The notes beneath the pieces are model-generated. The model was not told the DNA's origin. It did not search any database and was given only the letters and a program-made list of their open reading frames with translations. Shown here in pieces: positions 7,329 to 15,798 of a stretch of DNA of 64,000 nucleotides; within the stretch, counting starts at the first letter, position 1, and each line of letters begins with the position of its first letter. Location: the NCBI RefSeq assembly GCF_014651875.1, contig NZ_BMXS01000008.1:99363-163362 (forward strand), written 5' to 3'. The translations under genes and the position numbers were made by a program. Source of the DNA: Litchfieldella qijiaojingensis (GTDB lineage: Bacteria; Pseudomonadota; Gammaproteobacteria; Pseudomonadales; Halomonadaceae).

Positions 7329-8729
7329 TCAGCTTCTATCCGTTTGACACTCCTCGGTACGCGACTCTTCGCCCTCGGCATTCCCGTCGTAGTAGTCGAT
7401 ATGCACCTGGTCCTCGCGCGGAGGACCTACCACCGGCTCGGCCACTTCCACGTCGGGCACCACGTCGGAGAGGTCCTCGACATACTCGTGCTCGATAGCG
7501 CCCTGCACCAGCTCTTCGGTCACGTTCAACTCGGCACCCACCACGGTCTGCGACGGATTGGCCACGAAGGGCGCCACGGGAATCGGCGCCGGCCGTACAC
7601 TGCGTCGCCAGAAGAAGAACGCCACCAGAACCAGCCCCAGCGCGCCCATCGACCAGAACAGACCGGCATCGCCCACGGCAGTCATCACCGGGGTGATCAG
7701 CGGCGGGCTGACCGTCGAGCCAATGGCATTGATCAACAACAGGCCCTGACTCATGCGCACCAGTGCCCCGGCCGGAGCACGGTCGGCAGCATGACTGACC
7801 GCCACGGGGTAGAGGGCGAACACGCCACCACCGAGGAAGAACAACACCGTGGCCAACATCCACGCCTGGGTGGGCAGAAACAGCATGGCCACGGAGATCG
7901 CGGTAGTGAAGGCGCCGATCAGGATCAGCACCATCTGGCGGTCGTGCTTGTCCGACCAGCGCCCTATCGGGTACTGCAGCAGCATGCCGCCCAGCACCAC
8001 CACCGCCATCATCTGGCCGACATCGGCGACCGACAGGCCGGTGCGCTGCAGGTACAGCGGCAACAGGCTGTACACCGCGGCCACCGCCAGCCCCGAACCG
8101 AAACAGCCCATCACCCCGGTCGGGGTGATCGTGATCAGGCGCAGCGGCGACAAGGGCTCGGCATGCTCGATCAGTGGCGAGACCCGCGGAATCATTGCCA
8201 TCGGCAACACCGACAGCGAGGCCAGCAGGCCCGCCACCATGAACGGCGCCGTCTCACCGGCAGCATCGGTCACTCCCAGCAGCAACTGACCGATCACCCC
8301 CGCGGCATACAACGCGATCATGTACAGCGCCAGCAGCCGCCCGCGCACCTTGGTATCCGACGAGGTCAGCAGCCAACTCTCGATGACCAGATACACACCC
8401 ACCGTGGCCCAACCACCGATCAGGCGCAGCACGAACCACGACCAGGGGTTCAGCCATAGCCCCTGGAGCAATACGGTGACCGCCACCAGCGAGGCGAAGC
8501 AGCCGTAGGCGCGGATATGGCCGATGCGCAGTAGCATCCGGTCGTTGAGCATCGCACCCAGCGCCAGGCCAATGAAATAGGCCGACGACACCCAGCCGAT
8601 GACCACGGCGGATTCGCCCGCCGCGTCGAGACGCAGGGTGATCAGGGTCGCCAGGAAGCCATTGCCGATGCCGAGGATGAACAACCCCAGCAAGGGCGCC
8701 AGCGCCATGGCCAGCAACTGCCGTGACAT
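7329..8729 (-). CDS. MFS transporter, YcaD-like, with acidic C-terminal tail
   Basis: The product is 466 residues from the ATG at 8729 (MSRQLLAMALAPLLG). A longer frame upstream lacks membrane logic. Twelve hydrophobic segments span residues 1 to about 385, with the MFS loop GRWSDKHDRQ between TM8 and TM9. The early helices resemble the YcaD/UMF family of proteobacterial MFS proteins with unknown substrates. After the last helix a polar, strongly acidic tail of about 75 residues follows (for example EYVEDLSDVVPDVEVAE), which is unusual for MFS carriers. Substrate is unknown. Confidence 0.8.
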   Translation of the reverse strand: MSRQLLAMALAPLLGLFILGIGNGFLATLITLRLDAAGESAVVIGWVSSAYFIGLALGAMLNDRMLLRIGHIRAYGCFASLVAVTVLLQGLWLNPWSWFVLRLIGGWATVGVYLVIESWLLTSSDTKVRGRLLALYMIALYAAGVIGQLLLGVTDAAGETAPFMVAGLLASLSVLPMAMIPRVSPLIEHAEPLSPLRLITITPTGVMGCFGSGLAVAAVYSLLPLYLQRTGLSVADVGQMMAVVVLGGMLLQYPIGRWSDKHDRQMVLILIGAFTTAISVAMLFLPTQAWMLATVLFFLGGGVFALYPVAVSHAADRAPAGALVRMSQGLLLINAIGSTVSPPLITPVMTAVGDAGLFWSMGALGLVLVAFFFWRRSVRPAPIPVAPFVANPSQTVVGAELNVTEELVQGAIEHEYVEDLSDVVPDVEVAEPVVGPPREDQVHIDYYDGNAEGEESRTEECQTDRS

Positions 8730-8916
8730 ATACGCGAATGCCTTGTACGAGAAGGTGGGTAAGGGGGTGGCGAAACGCCAGGAAGCGACACCATCCGATA
8801 GCGGATGGCCAGAAAATCGCTCAGCGAATATAAGGTTGATTGGGCTATTCGCCAAGGGGTTTCCGGCGTCTGTCGTACATTTTTTTGCGGCATAAACCGG
8901 TGTTATCGAACAGTGT

Positions 8917-9564
8917 TCAAAATTGTTTCTGCAACAGCACTACGTCACGTGCAGGGAACTCGACATGCATGTTCAGACGATCGCCCAACCAGTGGAAAGT
9001 CGCCTCGCTGAAGAAGCACACATGGGTAGGATCATGGGTGTAGCGCCAGCGTACGAAGGCCTGTTGCGAGATCACGCGCTGGGTCATCAGCCCCAGCCAG
9101 CCGCCGGGTCGTAACAGACTGATCAACCGCTCGAGTTCGTGCCCAGGGTCGAACAGGTGTTCGACCACTTCGGTGGCGGTGATGAAGTCGTAATCCCGCT
9201 CAAGCATCGCGGTATCCGGCGCATAGAAGGGGTCATAGATGGCCATGGGGTAGCCCGCTTCCTCGAACATCAGCGACAGGGTCGGCCCTGGCCCGGCGCC
9301 GAAATCCAGGCCATGCGCGCCCGGGGCGAGCCGTTCGCTCAGAGGCGCGAACAGCCGTTCCAGGAAGCGCCGATAGCCGAAATCGTCGGGAGAATTCTCG
9401 TGCAGGTCGTAAACCGCTCGTTCATCCTCGGCGCTCAGGCGCTGGTCCGGGGGCACGAACACCAGTGCGCAAGTGCGGCACTGCCAGTAATCGCGACGCG
9501 TGTCGCGGTGATAATGCTCAGGTTCGCGGGCACCGCACAGCGGGCAGGACAGCGACTGGCTCAT
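8917..9564 (-). CDS. class I SAM-dependent methyltransferase with N-terminal zinc ribbon
   Basis: The product is 215 residues from the ATG at 9564, with GAGAG upstream. The first 35 residues carry two CxxC pairs (CPLCG and CRTC), typical of a small zinc-binding knuckle. A SAM-binding domain follows (HGLDFGAGPGPTLSLM as motif I, FITATEVVEHLFDP, LRPGGWLGLMTQ). Related proteins methylate small molecules or sugars. The substrate cannot be named. It is divergent from the neighbouring VOC gene, separated by 81 bp. Confidence 0.75.
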   Translation of the reverse strand: MSQSLSCPLCGAREPEHYHRDTRRDYWQCRTCALVFVPPDQRLSAEDERAVYDLHENSPDDFGYRRFLERLFAPLSERLAPGAHGLDFGAGPGPTLSLMFEEAGYPMAIYDPFYAPDTAMLERDYDFITATEVVEHLFDPGHELERLISLLRPGGWLGLMTQRVISQQAFVRWRYTHDPTHVCFFSEATFHWLGDRLNMHVEFPARDVVLLQKQF

Positions 9565-9645
9565 CAGCGTATGCTCTCGGAGAAAACGATAATCCGCCAA
9601 GCCTACCGATTACGGGCGGAAACCGCATCAGCAAGGGAGAACGCC

Positions 9646-10026
9646 ATGCTGTCAGGCCTAGACCATCTGGTCGTTACCGTTACCGATATTCCCCGTACCG
9701 TGGATTTCTATACCCGGGTGCTGGGCCTGGAAGCCCGCTACCGCGATGCCGAACGCGTTGACCTGATGCTCGGCGACCTGGCGTTGCGCTTGCACCAGAT
9801 CAATACCCCCGTCAGCCCCAAGGCGGCCACTCCCACGCCCGGAAGCCTCGACCTCTGTTTCCGCAGCGTGTTGCCCCTGGAGGAGATCCAGCGCCACCTG
9901 GAGGCACTGGCCGTACCCGTGGAACTCGGCCCGGTTGCCCGCGAAGGCGCCTTGGGGCCGATCGAGTCGCTGTATCTGCGCGACCCGGATGGCAACCTGC
10001 TGGAGATCTGTCGCCCGGCCCGTTGA
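9646..10026 (+). CDS. VOC (glyoxalase/bleomycin-resistance) family protein
   Basis: This 126-residue protein consists of one pair of beta-alpha-beta-beta-beta modules. It begins LDHLVVTVTDIPRTVDFYTR and ends DPDGNLLEI. The N-terminal His7 and the C-terminal Glu in NLLEI are at the usual VOC metal-ligand positions. Family members include lyases, dioxygenases and antibiotic-binding proteins. No specific function can be assigned. The start is supported by GGGAGA ahead of the ATG. Confidence 0.8.
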   Translation: MLSGLDHLVVTVTDIPRTVDFYTRVLGLEARYRDAERVDLMLGDLALRLHQINTPVSPKAATPTPGSLDLCFRSVLPLEEIQRHLEALAVPVELGPVAREGALGPIESLYLRDPDGNLLEICRPAR

Positions 10027-10090
10027 TGGCATCGGCAGGCCAGGTGGGTATCATGTGGCCCGAACCGTATTCCTCAAGGAAGACCCGCTC

Positions 10091-11020
10091 ATGAGCGACA
10101 ACGTCACCCCCGCCTCGTGGCAAGCCAGCGCCATCGCCAGGCTATGGCGTGCGCTGTCCGGCCAACGCCTGTCGACCCTATGGCGGCTAGCCCGCTTGGG
10201 TGGCCCGCTGGTGTACAGTTTCAGCCGTCGCGAGCGCGAGGTCACCGAGATCAATCTGACCGAAGTCTATCCCGAACGCTCGGCGACCGAACGGCGTCGA
10301 CTTGCACGTGAAAGCCTGGTTCACTCCACTGCCACCATGCTCGAACTGGGCTTCGCCTGGATGGCCGATCCCGCACGGGTGGAGGGAGCCATCGAGGAGG
10401 TCCACGGCCGTGAACTGCTGGACGAGGCGCGCGCCGAGGGACGCGGTGTCATCGTATTGGCACCACACTTCGGCAACTGGGAAGTATTGAACTTCTGGCT
10501 CTCCAGCCACTTTCCTTTCACCGCCATGTACGAGCCCCCCAAGATCACCGCCCTGGATCCGGTGATTCGTCAGGGTCGCGAGCGCATGGGAGCCAGCTTG
10601 GTGCCCACCAATCCACGTGGCGTGGCGGCACTGCTCAAGGCGCTCAAGCGCAGCGAAGCGGTGGGTATCCTGCCCGATCAGGAACCCGACTGGGGCAGCG
10701 GCGTTTTCGCACCCTTCTACTCCCGCGACGCCTACACTGCCACCTTGTTGCCCAAGCTGGTGGCACGCACCCAGGCACGGGTGGTGACCGGCGTGGCCCG
10801 ACGGCTGGCAGGCGGCCGTGGCTTCGCGATTCACTTCCTGGCCGCCGACGAGCGCGTCTACGACAGCGATGAGACCCAATCCGCCACTGGCGTCAACGCC
10901 TGCGTAGAGGCAGCCATCGCCCTGGACCCGACACAGTATCAATGGGAATACAAGCGCTACCGCAAGGTCCCCGAGGCACTCGCCGGACACCCCGACCACA
11001 AGCGCTTTCGGCTGTATTGA
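10091..11020 (+). CDS. lysophospholipid acyltransferase, LpxL/HtrB-type
   Basis: The 309-residue product belongs to the lipid A late-acyltransferase family, which transfers an acyl chain from acyl-ACP to a Kdo2-lipid A precursor at the inner membrane. The catalytic H(X4)E motif is H126-E131 (APHFGNWE). The second hallmark, LPDQEPDWGSGVFAPFY, and TLLPKLVARTQA follow. It lacks a strong N-terminal membrane anchor, but the hydrophobic LGGPLVYSF patch may associate with membrane. It could be LpxL-like or act on ornithine or other lipids. It ends at a hairpin shared with the convergent algA. Confidence 0.78.
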   Translation: MSDNVTPASWQASAIARLWRALSGQRLSTLWRLARLGGPLVYSFSRREREVTEINLTEVYPERSATERRRLARESLVHSTATMLELGFAWMADPARVEGAIEEVHGRELLDEARAEGRGVIVLAPHFGNWEVLNFWLSSHFPFTAMYEPPKITALDPVIRQGRERMGASLVPTNPRGVAALLKALKRSEAVGILPDQEPDWGSGVFAPFYSRDAYTATLLPKLVARTQARVVTGVARRLAGGRGFAIHFLAADERVYDSDETQSATGVNACVEAAIALDPTQYQWEYKRYRKVPEALAGHPDHKRFRLY

Positions 11021-11022
11021 AC

Positions 11023-11042
11023 GTCCAGCCTCCTGGCTGGAC
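11023..11042. terminator. hairpin between convergent genes
   Basis: GTCCAGCC and GGCTGGAC form a perfect 8-bp stem with a TCCT loop, directly after the acyltransferase stop and before the algA stop. It has no U-tract and could act in both directions. Confidence 0.5.
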
Positions 11043-11045
11043 GAG

Positions 11046-12452
11046 TCACACCCGGCCGTATTGGTCGTCGAGCCGCACGATATCGTCTTCGCCCAGGTAG
11101 GTGCCGGACTGCACTTCGATTAGTTCCAGGGCGATCCGACCGGGATTCTCCAGCACGTGTACCTGCCCCACGGGAATATAGGTGGACTGGTTCTCGCCGA
11201 GCAGGAAGGTATCGTCACTGATGCTGACCCGGGCGGCACCACTGACCACCACCCAGTGTTCGGCGCGATGATGATGAAGCTGTCGCGACAACCGGGCGCC
11301 GGGAGACACGTGTATTCGCTTGACCTGATAGCGCGGCCCACAGGCGATGATCTGGTAGTACCCCCAGGGGCGGTAGACACACGGGTGCTCGACGTGCTCG
11401 CGCCGTCCGGCCGTCTGCAAGCGTTCGACCACGCGCTTGAGTTCCTGAACCCGCTCGCGTCCAGCCACCAGCAGCGCATCCCGAGTCTCGACGATGATCA
11501 GTTCCTCGACCCCCAGCGCCGCCACCAGCCGTGAGTCGGCGTGGATCAGGCTATCGCGAGTATCCTCGACGAGCACGTCGCCATGGCAGGCATTGCCTTG
11601 GGCGTCGCGTGTCTGGTGCTCCCATAACGTCGACCACGAGCCGACATCACTCCAGCCTGCCTCGAGCGTGACCATGGCGGCATCGTCGGTCGCTTCCATC
11701 ACCGCGTAGTCGATGGAGTTCGCCGGGCAGGCGAGAAGCGCCTCGGCGTCAAGGCGCAGGAAGTCGAGATCGGCCCGGACACCGGCGACGGCCGCGCGAC
11801 ACGCGGACAGCATGGTGGGCTGAAGGCGCTCCAATTCCTCCAGGTAGCGCGAGGCATGAAACATGAACATACCGCTGTTCCATAGGAACTCGCCGCTGTC
11901 GCAGTAGGTGCGGGCCATGTCGGCATCGGGCTTCTCGACGAAGCGGCGCACACGATAGCCATCCTTGCCCAATGGCTCGCCACGCTGCAGATAGCCGTAG
12001 CCGGTTTCGGCATGTGTCGGCACCACCCCGAAAGTCACCAGCCGCCCCTGCTCGGCGAGCGCCTCGCCGCGGACGATACTGGCACACAAGGCCTCACCAT
12101 CACGAATCAGATGATCGGCGGGCAACACCAGCAGCAACGGGTCATCGCCATTGGCACAAGCGACCAATGCCGCCACGGCGATGGCCGGGGCGGTATTGCG
12201 GCCTTCGGGTTCGAGCAGCAGGGTGGCACCTTCGATACCCTGTTCGCGCAGTTGCTCGGCGATCAGGAAGCGGTGGTCATGATGACCGACGACGATCGGC
12301 GAAGCCGTGTCCAACTCCTCCAGACGGGCCAGGGTCTGCTGAAATAGACTGGTCTCGCCGGCCAGAGCCAGGAACTGCTTGGGACGTTGCTGACGCGACA
12401 ACGGCCACAACCGCGTCCCGTTGCCGCCAGCCAGGATGACGGGGGTGAGCAT
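11046..12452 (-). CDS. algA: mannose-1-phosphate guanylyltransferase / mannose-6-phosphate isomerase
   Basis: The bifunctional 468-residue product makes GDP-mannose for exopolysaccharide or LPS. The N-terminal nucleotidyltransferase begins with the pyrophosphorylase signature ILAGGNGTRLWPLSRQ and includes RFVEKPDADMA and NSGMFMF. The C-terminal isomerase (about 345-468) has the type II cupin motifs RPWGYYQII, QVKRIHVSPGARLSRQLHHH and EHWVVVSGAA. The ATG at 12452 follows a near-perfect AAGGAGG. It sits among other envelope genes. Symbols manC, cpsB and xanB are used for the same enzyme. Confidence 0.9.
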   Translation of the reverse strand: MLTPVILAGGNGTRLWPLSRQQRPKQFLALAGETSLFQQTLARLEELDTASPIVVGHHDHRFLIAEQLREQGIEGATLLLEPEGRNTAPAIAVAALVACANGDDPLLLVLPADHLIRDGEALCASIVRGEALAEQGRLVTFGVVPTHAETGYGYLQRGEPLGKDGYRVRRFVEKPDADMARTYCDSGEFLWNSGMFMFHASRYLEELERLQPTMLSACRAAVAGVRADLDFLRLDAEALLACPANSIDYAVMEATDDAAMVTLEAGWSDVGSWSTLWEHQTRDAQGNACHGDVLVEDTRDSLIHADSRLVAALGVEELIIVETRDALLVAGRERVQELKRVVERLQTAGRREHVEHPCVYRPWGYYQIIACGPRYQVKRIHVSPGARLSRQLHHHRAEHWVVVSGAARVSISDDTFLLGENQSTYIPVGQVHVLENPGRIALELIEVQSGTYLGEDDIVRLDDQYGRV

Positions 12453-12529
12453 GGGCCTCCTTACTCGCAGCCAAGAATCATGCGACGCAAGGTAGCATCG
12501 CGGTCGATGAAAGCCAGCTGATTCCACGT

Positions 12530-14146
12530 TCAGGGAGCATCCCCGAAGTCTTCGTGCAGCCAGTATCGCAAGCGATCCATGCCGGCCGGTTCGAGCGTCG
12601 GCGGTGGGGCGGCCCCTTGCACGAAGCCACGTGCCTGAAACGGTTCGAGCAAGGCAGCATCACCGCTGATCACGTGCACCGGCACGCCGGCACCGGCATC
12701 GTCGCCGGTAATCAGAGGCGCCGGTTGATGGTCGCCCAGCACGATCAGCAGGGTCCGCTCGTCGACGAAGTCCACGGCCCAGCTCAGCGTCGCATTCACA
12801 GCGTAGTCCAACGACAACGCGAAGTGCTCGCGTACGCGCTCCAGATCCTGCCAGAGGACTTCCGGTGCTTCGCCGGCGCCTTCCCAGCGGTTGAAGACAC
12901 TGCCATCACCCACCTCCTCCCAATGCTCCAACACGGGAAGAATCGGCGTCCAGGGTGCATGGCTGCTGATCAGGACGAGCTGGGCGAAGACCGGTTCGGG
13001 AAGCTGCGGACGTATGCGCTGCTGGAAGTGGTGCAAAGTGAACTGGTCGGGCATGGTCACCCAGTTCAATGCCGGTCCGGCATAATCGATATCGGCGGCG
13101 GCATGGATACGGTCGAAGCCGTAGGCGCGCCCTTCCGGCCACACCATGGTAATCGCCGGCATCACCGCCAGCGTGGCATGGCCAGTAGCACGAAAGTCGT
13201 CGATCAGGGTTGGTTGGTCGCTGTCGAGCATCAGCCGGTACCAGAGCGAATTATCGATCCAGCGTCCACTCAAGACAGTGGCATGGGCCAACCACGATTG
13301 GCCGCCGCGAATCGGCGACGCCAGGGTGCCGGTAACCATTGCCAGCCCAGCATTCTCCAGACGACCCTCCAGTTCCAGCAAACGCGGCACCAGGATTCTG
13401 GCATAGCGTGGATCCTCGACGGCTGAGATCCCATACGACTCTATGAAAACCAGGATCACATCTGTGTCATTCAAGGCAGGCAAGGCCCTCACCGGGCCGG
13501 GTGACTGCCGCAAGCTAGCGAAGAACTCTCGACGCGCGTGGTGGGTGTCGAGGATCACACGGGCCTGGAACGTCAGGGTGTCCAGCACTGGCGCGCGGGC
13601 GATGGTGAGCCAGCGCCGATCGGTTGCTTCCCCGACCGTGAGCACCGTACTCGCCAGTAACACGAGCCCAATGATTGCGCCGTCCGGCGTGGCAAGTTCC
13701 ACCCTCGGCAGATGCCGCAGCAGGCTTGCCAACCAGACTGCAAGTCCCACCAGTAATGCCGATGCCAGTACGCAGACGCCTGCCGCCAACCACCTGCCCA
13801 GATTCCTTTCCAGCAGTTGATAGAGCGAACCCAGCAGGGGTACGTCGAGGTAGAGGTTCAGCGAACGGCCCAGCACATGATGCGTGGCGGCATCGGCCAA
13901 TCCGGCCAACAACGCCACCAAGGCCATCATGACCAGACTCCAGCGCAGTACCACGCTCCACCACGAAGCAGGCAGCAACGCCAGGCCGGCCACCGCCAAC
14001 CAGGCCTCGAGAGCGATCCACCGCGGTGCCAGTTCACCGAAACGCAACCATACTGGTATCAACAGCACGCCATTGAGTACCGCGCCGATTAGCGGCCATC
14101 GCACAAGCGCAGGGAACGACATGGATACAGGTCCCAGCATGAACAT
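12530..14146 (-). CDS. membrane-anchored alkaline-phosphatase-superfamily protein (sulfatase/phosphoethanolamine or phosphoglycerol transferase-like)
   Basis: About 538 residues (552 if a TTG at 14188 with GGAGG upstream is used; the start is uncertain). Several N-terminal hydrophobic segments within the first 190 residues form a membrane domain. The periplasmic catalytic domain starts at VILVFIESYG, has a possible Ser nucleophile near RGGQSWLAHATVLSG, and metal-site segments LISSHAPWTP and LLIVLGDHQPAPL. This layout is that of LTA synthase, OpgB and EptA-like enzymes. It is divergent from opgGH, so modification of osmoregulated periplasmic glucans is an attractive role, but that is inference. 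Arylsulfatase activity is an alternative. Confidence 0.7.
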   Translation of the reverse strand: MFMLGPVSMSFPALVRWPLIGAVLNGVLLIPVWLRFGELAPRWIALEAWLAVAGLALLPASWWSVVLRWSLVMMALVALLAGLADAATHHVLGRSLNLYLDVPLLGSLYQLLERNLGRWLAAGVCVLASALLVGLAVWLASLLRHLPRVELATPDGAIIGLVLLASTVLTVGEATDRRWLTIARAPVLDTLTFQARVILDTHHARREFFASLRQSPGPVRALPALNDTDVILVFIESYGISAVEDPRYARILVPRLLELEGRLENAGLAMVTGTLASPIRGGQSWLAHATVLSGRWIDNSLWYRLMLDSDQPTLIDDFRATGHATLAVMPAITMVWPEGRAYGFDRIHAAADIDYAGPALNWVTMPDQFTLHHFQQRIRPQLPEPVFAQLVLISSHAPWTPILPVLEHWEEVGDGSVFNRWEGAGEAPEVLWQDLERVREHFALSLDYAVNATLSWAVDFVDERTLLIVLGDHQPAPLITGDDAGAGVPVHVISGDAALLEPFQARGFVQGAAPPPTLEPAGMDRLRYWLHEDFGDAP

Positions 14147-14247
14147 CACGTGACAAACGTATACCTCTTGTCGCGATATTTCCTGCAACTTCTAACAGGC
14201 CTCCATTGTCAGCAAGACAGGGAAAGGAAATCAGGGAGGACTAGCGT

Positions 14248-15798
14248 ATGGGTCAGGCGCGGCAACTGGCCATCGCCCTGTCATTGGCATTACTGGCGCC
14301 GAGTCTCTGGGCACAGTCCGACGTGACGATACCGGCGGTGTTCGAGGAAGTCACTGAACGGGCGCGTGACCTGGCCACCAAGGACTATGCGGACAACCCA
14401 CCCACACTTCCCGAAGCCTTACGCGAGATCGACTACGACGTCTATCGCACGATTCGATTTCGCGGGGAAAATGCTTTATGGCGTGACGAAAGCCTGTTTT
14501 CGGTCCAGCTCTTCCACCCCGGCTTCCTTTACGATCGACCGGTGACGATCAATCTTGTCGAGGATGGCGAAATCCGTCACCTGCCCTTTCAAAAACGCTT
14601 CTTCAGTTACGATGGTGACGCTGCCTCACTCGCCGAGCATGACCTGAGCGGTGCCGGCTTCGCCGGTTTCCGCGTGCACTATCCACTCAATCGCACGGAT
14701 CATCACGACGAATTCCTGGTCTTCCTGGGTGCTACCTATTTCCGCATCGTGGGCCGGGGTCAGCGTTATGGGCTCTCGGCGCGTGGCCTGGCCATCGATA
14801 CCGCATCACCCAGAGGTGAGGAGTTTCCTGCCTTTCGCGAATTCTGGCTGTTCCAGCCCGAACCCGATGCTACCACCATGCATGTGGTGGCGCTCCTGGA
14901 TAGCCCTTCGCTCAGCGGCGCCTATCATTTCACGGTGACGCCTGGCGAACGCGTGAGCATGGAGGTCGAGGCGCGCCTGTTCGCCCGTGAGGATGTCAAC
15001 AAACTAGGCATCGCGCCACTTACCAGCATGTTCTTCCATGGTAGCCCCAGCCCTCGACCCGCTGACGACTTCCGGCCGCGCGCGCACGACTCCGACGGCC
15101 TGCTGATGCATACCAGTGCCGGTGAATGGATCTGGCGGCCCCTGACCAACCCGCGCGAGCTGCGCATTACCCGACTGCGGGATGAAAGCCCCGCAGGCTT
15201 TGGACTCACCCAGCGCAAGCGCGACTTCGACAGCTATCTGGACACGGCACTCCATTACGAACGTCGCCCCAGTCAGTGGGTGGAACCACTGAGCGAATGG
15301 GGGCCCGGTAGTGTGGAGTTGGTGGAAATCCCCACCGATTCCGAAACCAACGACAATATCGTGGCCTATTGGGTCCCGGAGCAGCCCATGACTGCGGGTG
15401 AGGAACGCACCTATCGCTACCGGACCTCCACGTTTGACGCGAGTCTTCCTCAACAGTCCCTGGCCAGTGTCGTGCGTGCTCGCCAGGGAAGGGCTACGGC
15501 CCCCGATCAGAACGAACCACCCCCACGTGGCCATCGTCAGTTCGTGGTCGACTTCCGGGGTGGCGAACTCTCCACCCTGGATGACAGCCATCCCGTCGAG
15601 GCACAACTGAGCGCATCGACGGGCAAGGTCGAGCAACTGCGGGTCGAGCGCCTGCCCGACGGCAAAACCTGGCGGGCCTCCTTCCGCCTGCTGCCCGACG
15701 GCAAAACTCCCATGGACCTTCGACTGCTCTTGACCTTGCGCGGTCAGCCAATGACGGAAACCTGGAACTATGTTTGGAATCCGGACGAACTCCGCTAG
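14248..15798 (+). CDS. opgG: periplasmic glucan biosynthesis protein OpgG/MdoG
   Basis: The 516-residue protein has a cleavable signal peptide (1-22, ending SLWAQS). The mature part is a full-length MdoG domain: YADNPPTLPEALREIDYD, LFSVQLFHPGFLYDRPV, a central all-beta sandwich, and a C-terminal Ig-like part ending WNYVWNPDELR. OpgG-family proteins act in the periplasm on beta-1,2-glucan made by OpgH, and some members are beta-1,2-glucan hydrolases. The downstream opgH start overlaps the end of opgG by 29 bases, implying translational coupling. The length matches the family. Confidence 0.9.
   Translation: MGQARQLAIALSLALLAPSLWAQSDVTIPAVFEEVTERARDLATKDYADNPPTLPEALREIDYDVYRTIRFRGENALWRDESLFSVQLFHPGFLYDRPVTINLVEDGEIRHLPFQKRFFSYDGDAASLAEHDLSGAGFAGFRVHYPLNRTDHHDEFLVFLGATYFRIVGRGQRYGLSARGLAIDTASPRGEEFPAFREFWLFQPEPDATTMHVVALLDSPSLSGAYHFTVTPGERVSMEVEARLFAREDVNKLGIAPLTSMFFHGSPSPRPADDFRPRAHDSDGLLMHTSAGEWIWRPLTNPRELRITRLRDESPAGFGLTQRKRDFDSYLDTALHYERRPSQWVEPLSEWGPGSVELVEIPTDSETNDNIVAYWVPEQPMTAGEERTYRYRTSTFDASLPQQSLASVVRARQGRATAPDQNEPPPRGHRQFVVDFRGGELSTLDDSHPVEAQLSASTGKVEQLRVERLPDGKTWRASFRLLPDGKTPMDLRLLLTLRGQPMTETWNYVWNPDELR

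Noticed and set aside
7344..8459. Long plus-strand open frame opposite the MFS gene
   Set aside because: His/Arg/Gln-rich shadow of a GC-rich gene; the minus strand encodes a clear 12-TM protein.
9139..9645. Upstream extension of the VOC protein frame
   Set aside because: Antisense to the methyltransferase gene; a well-placed ribosome site and family start lie at 9646.
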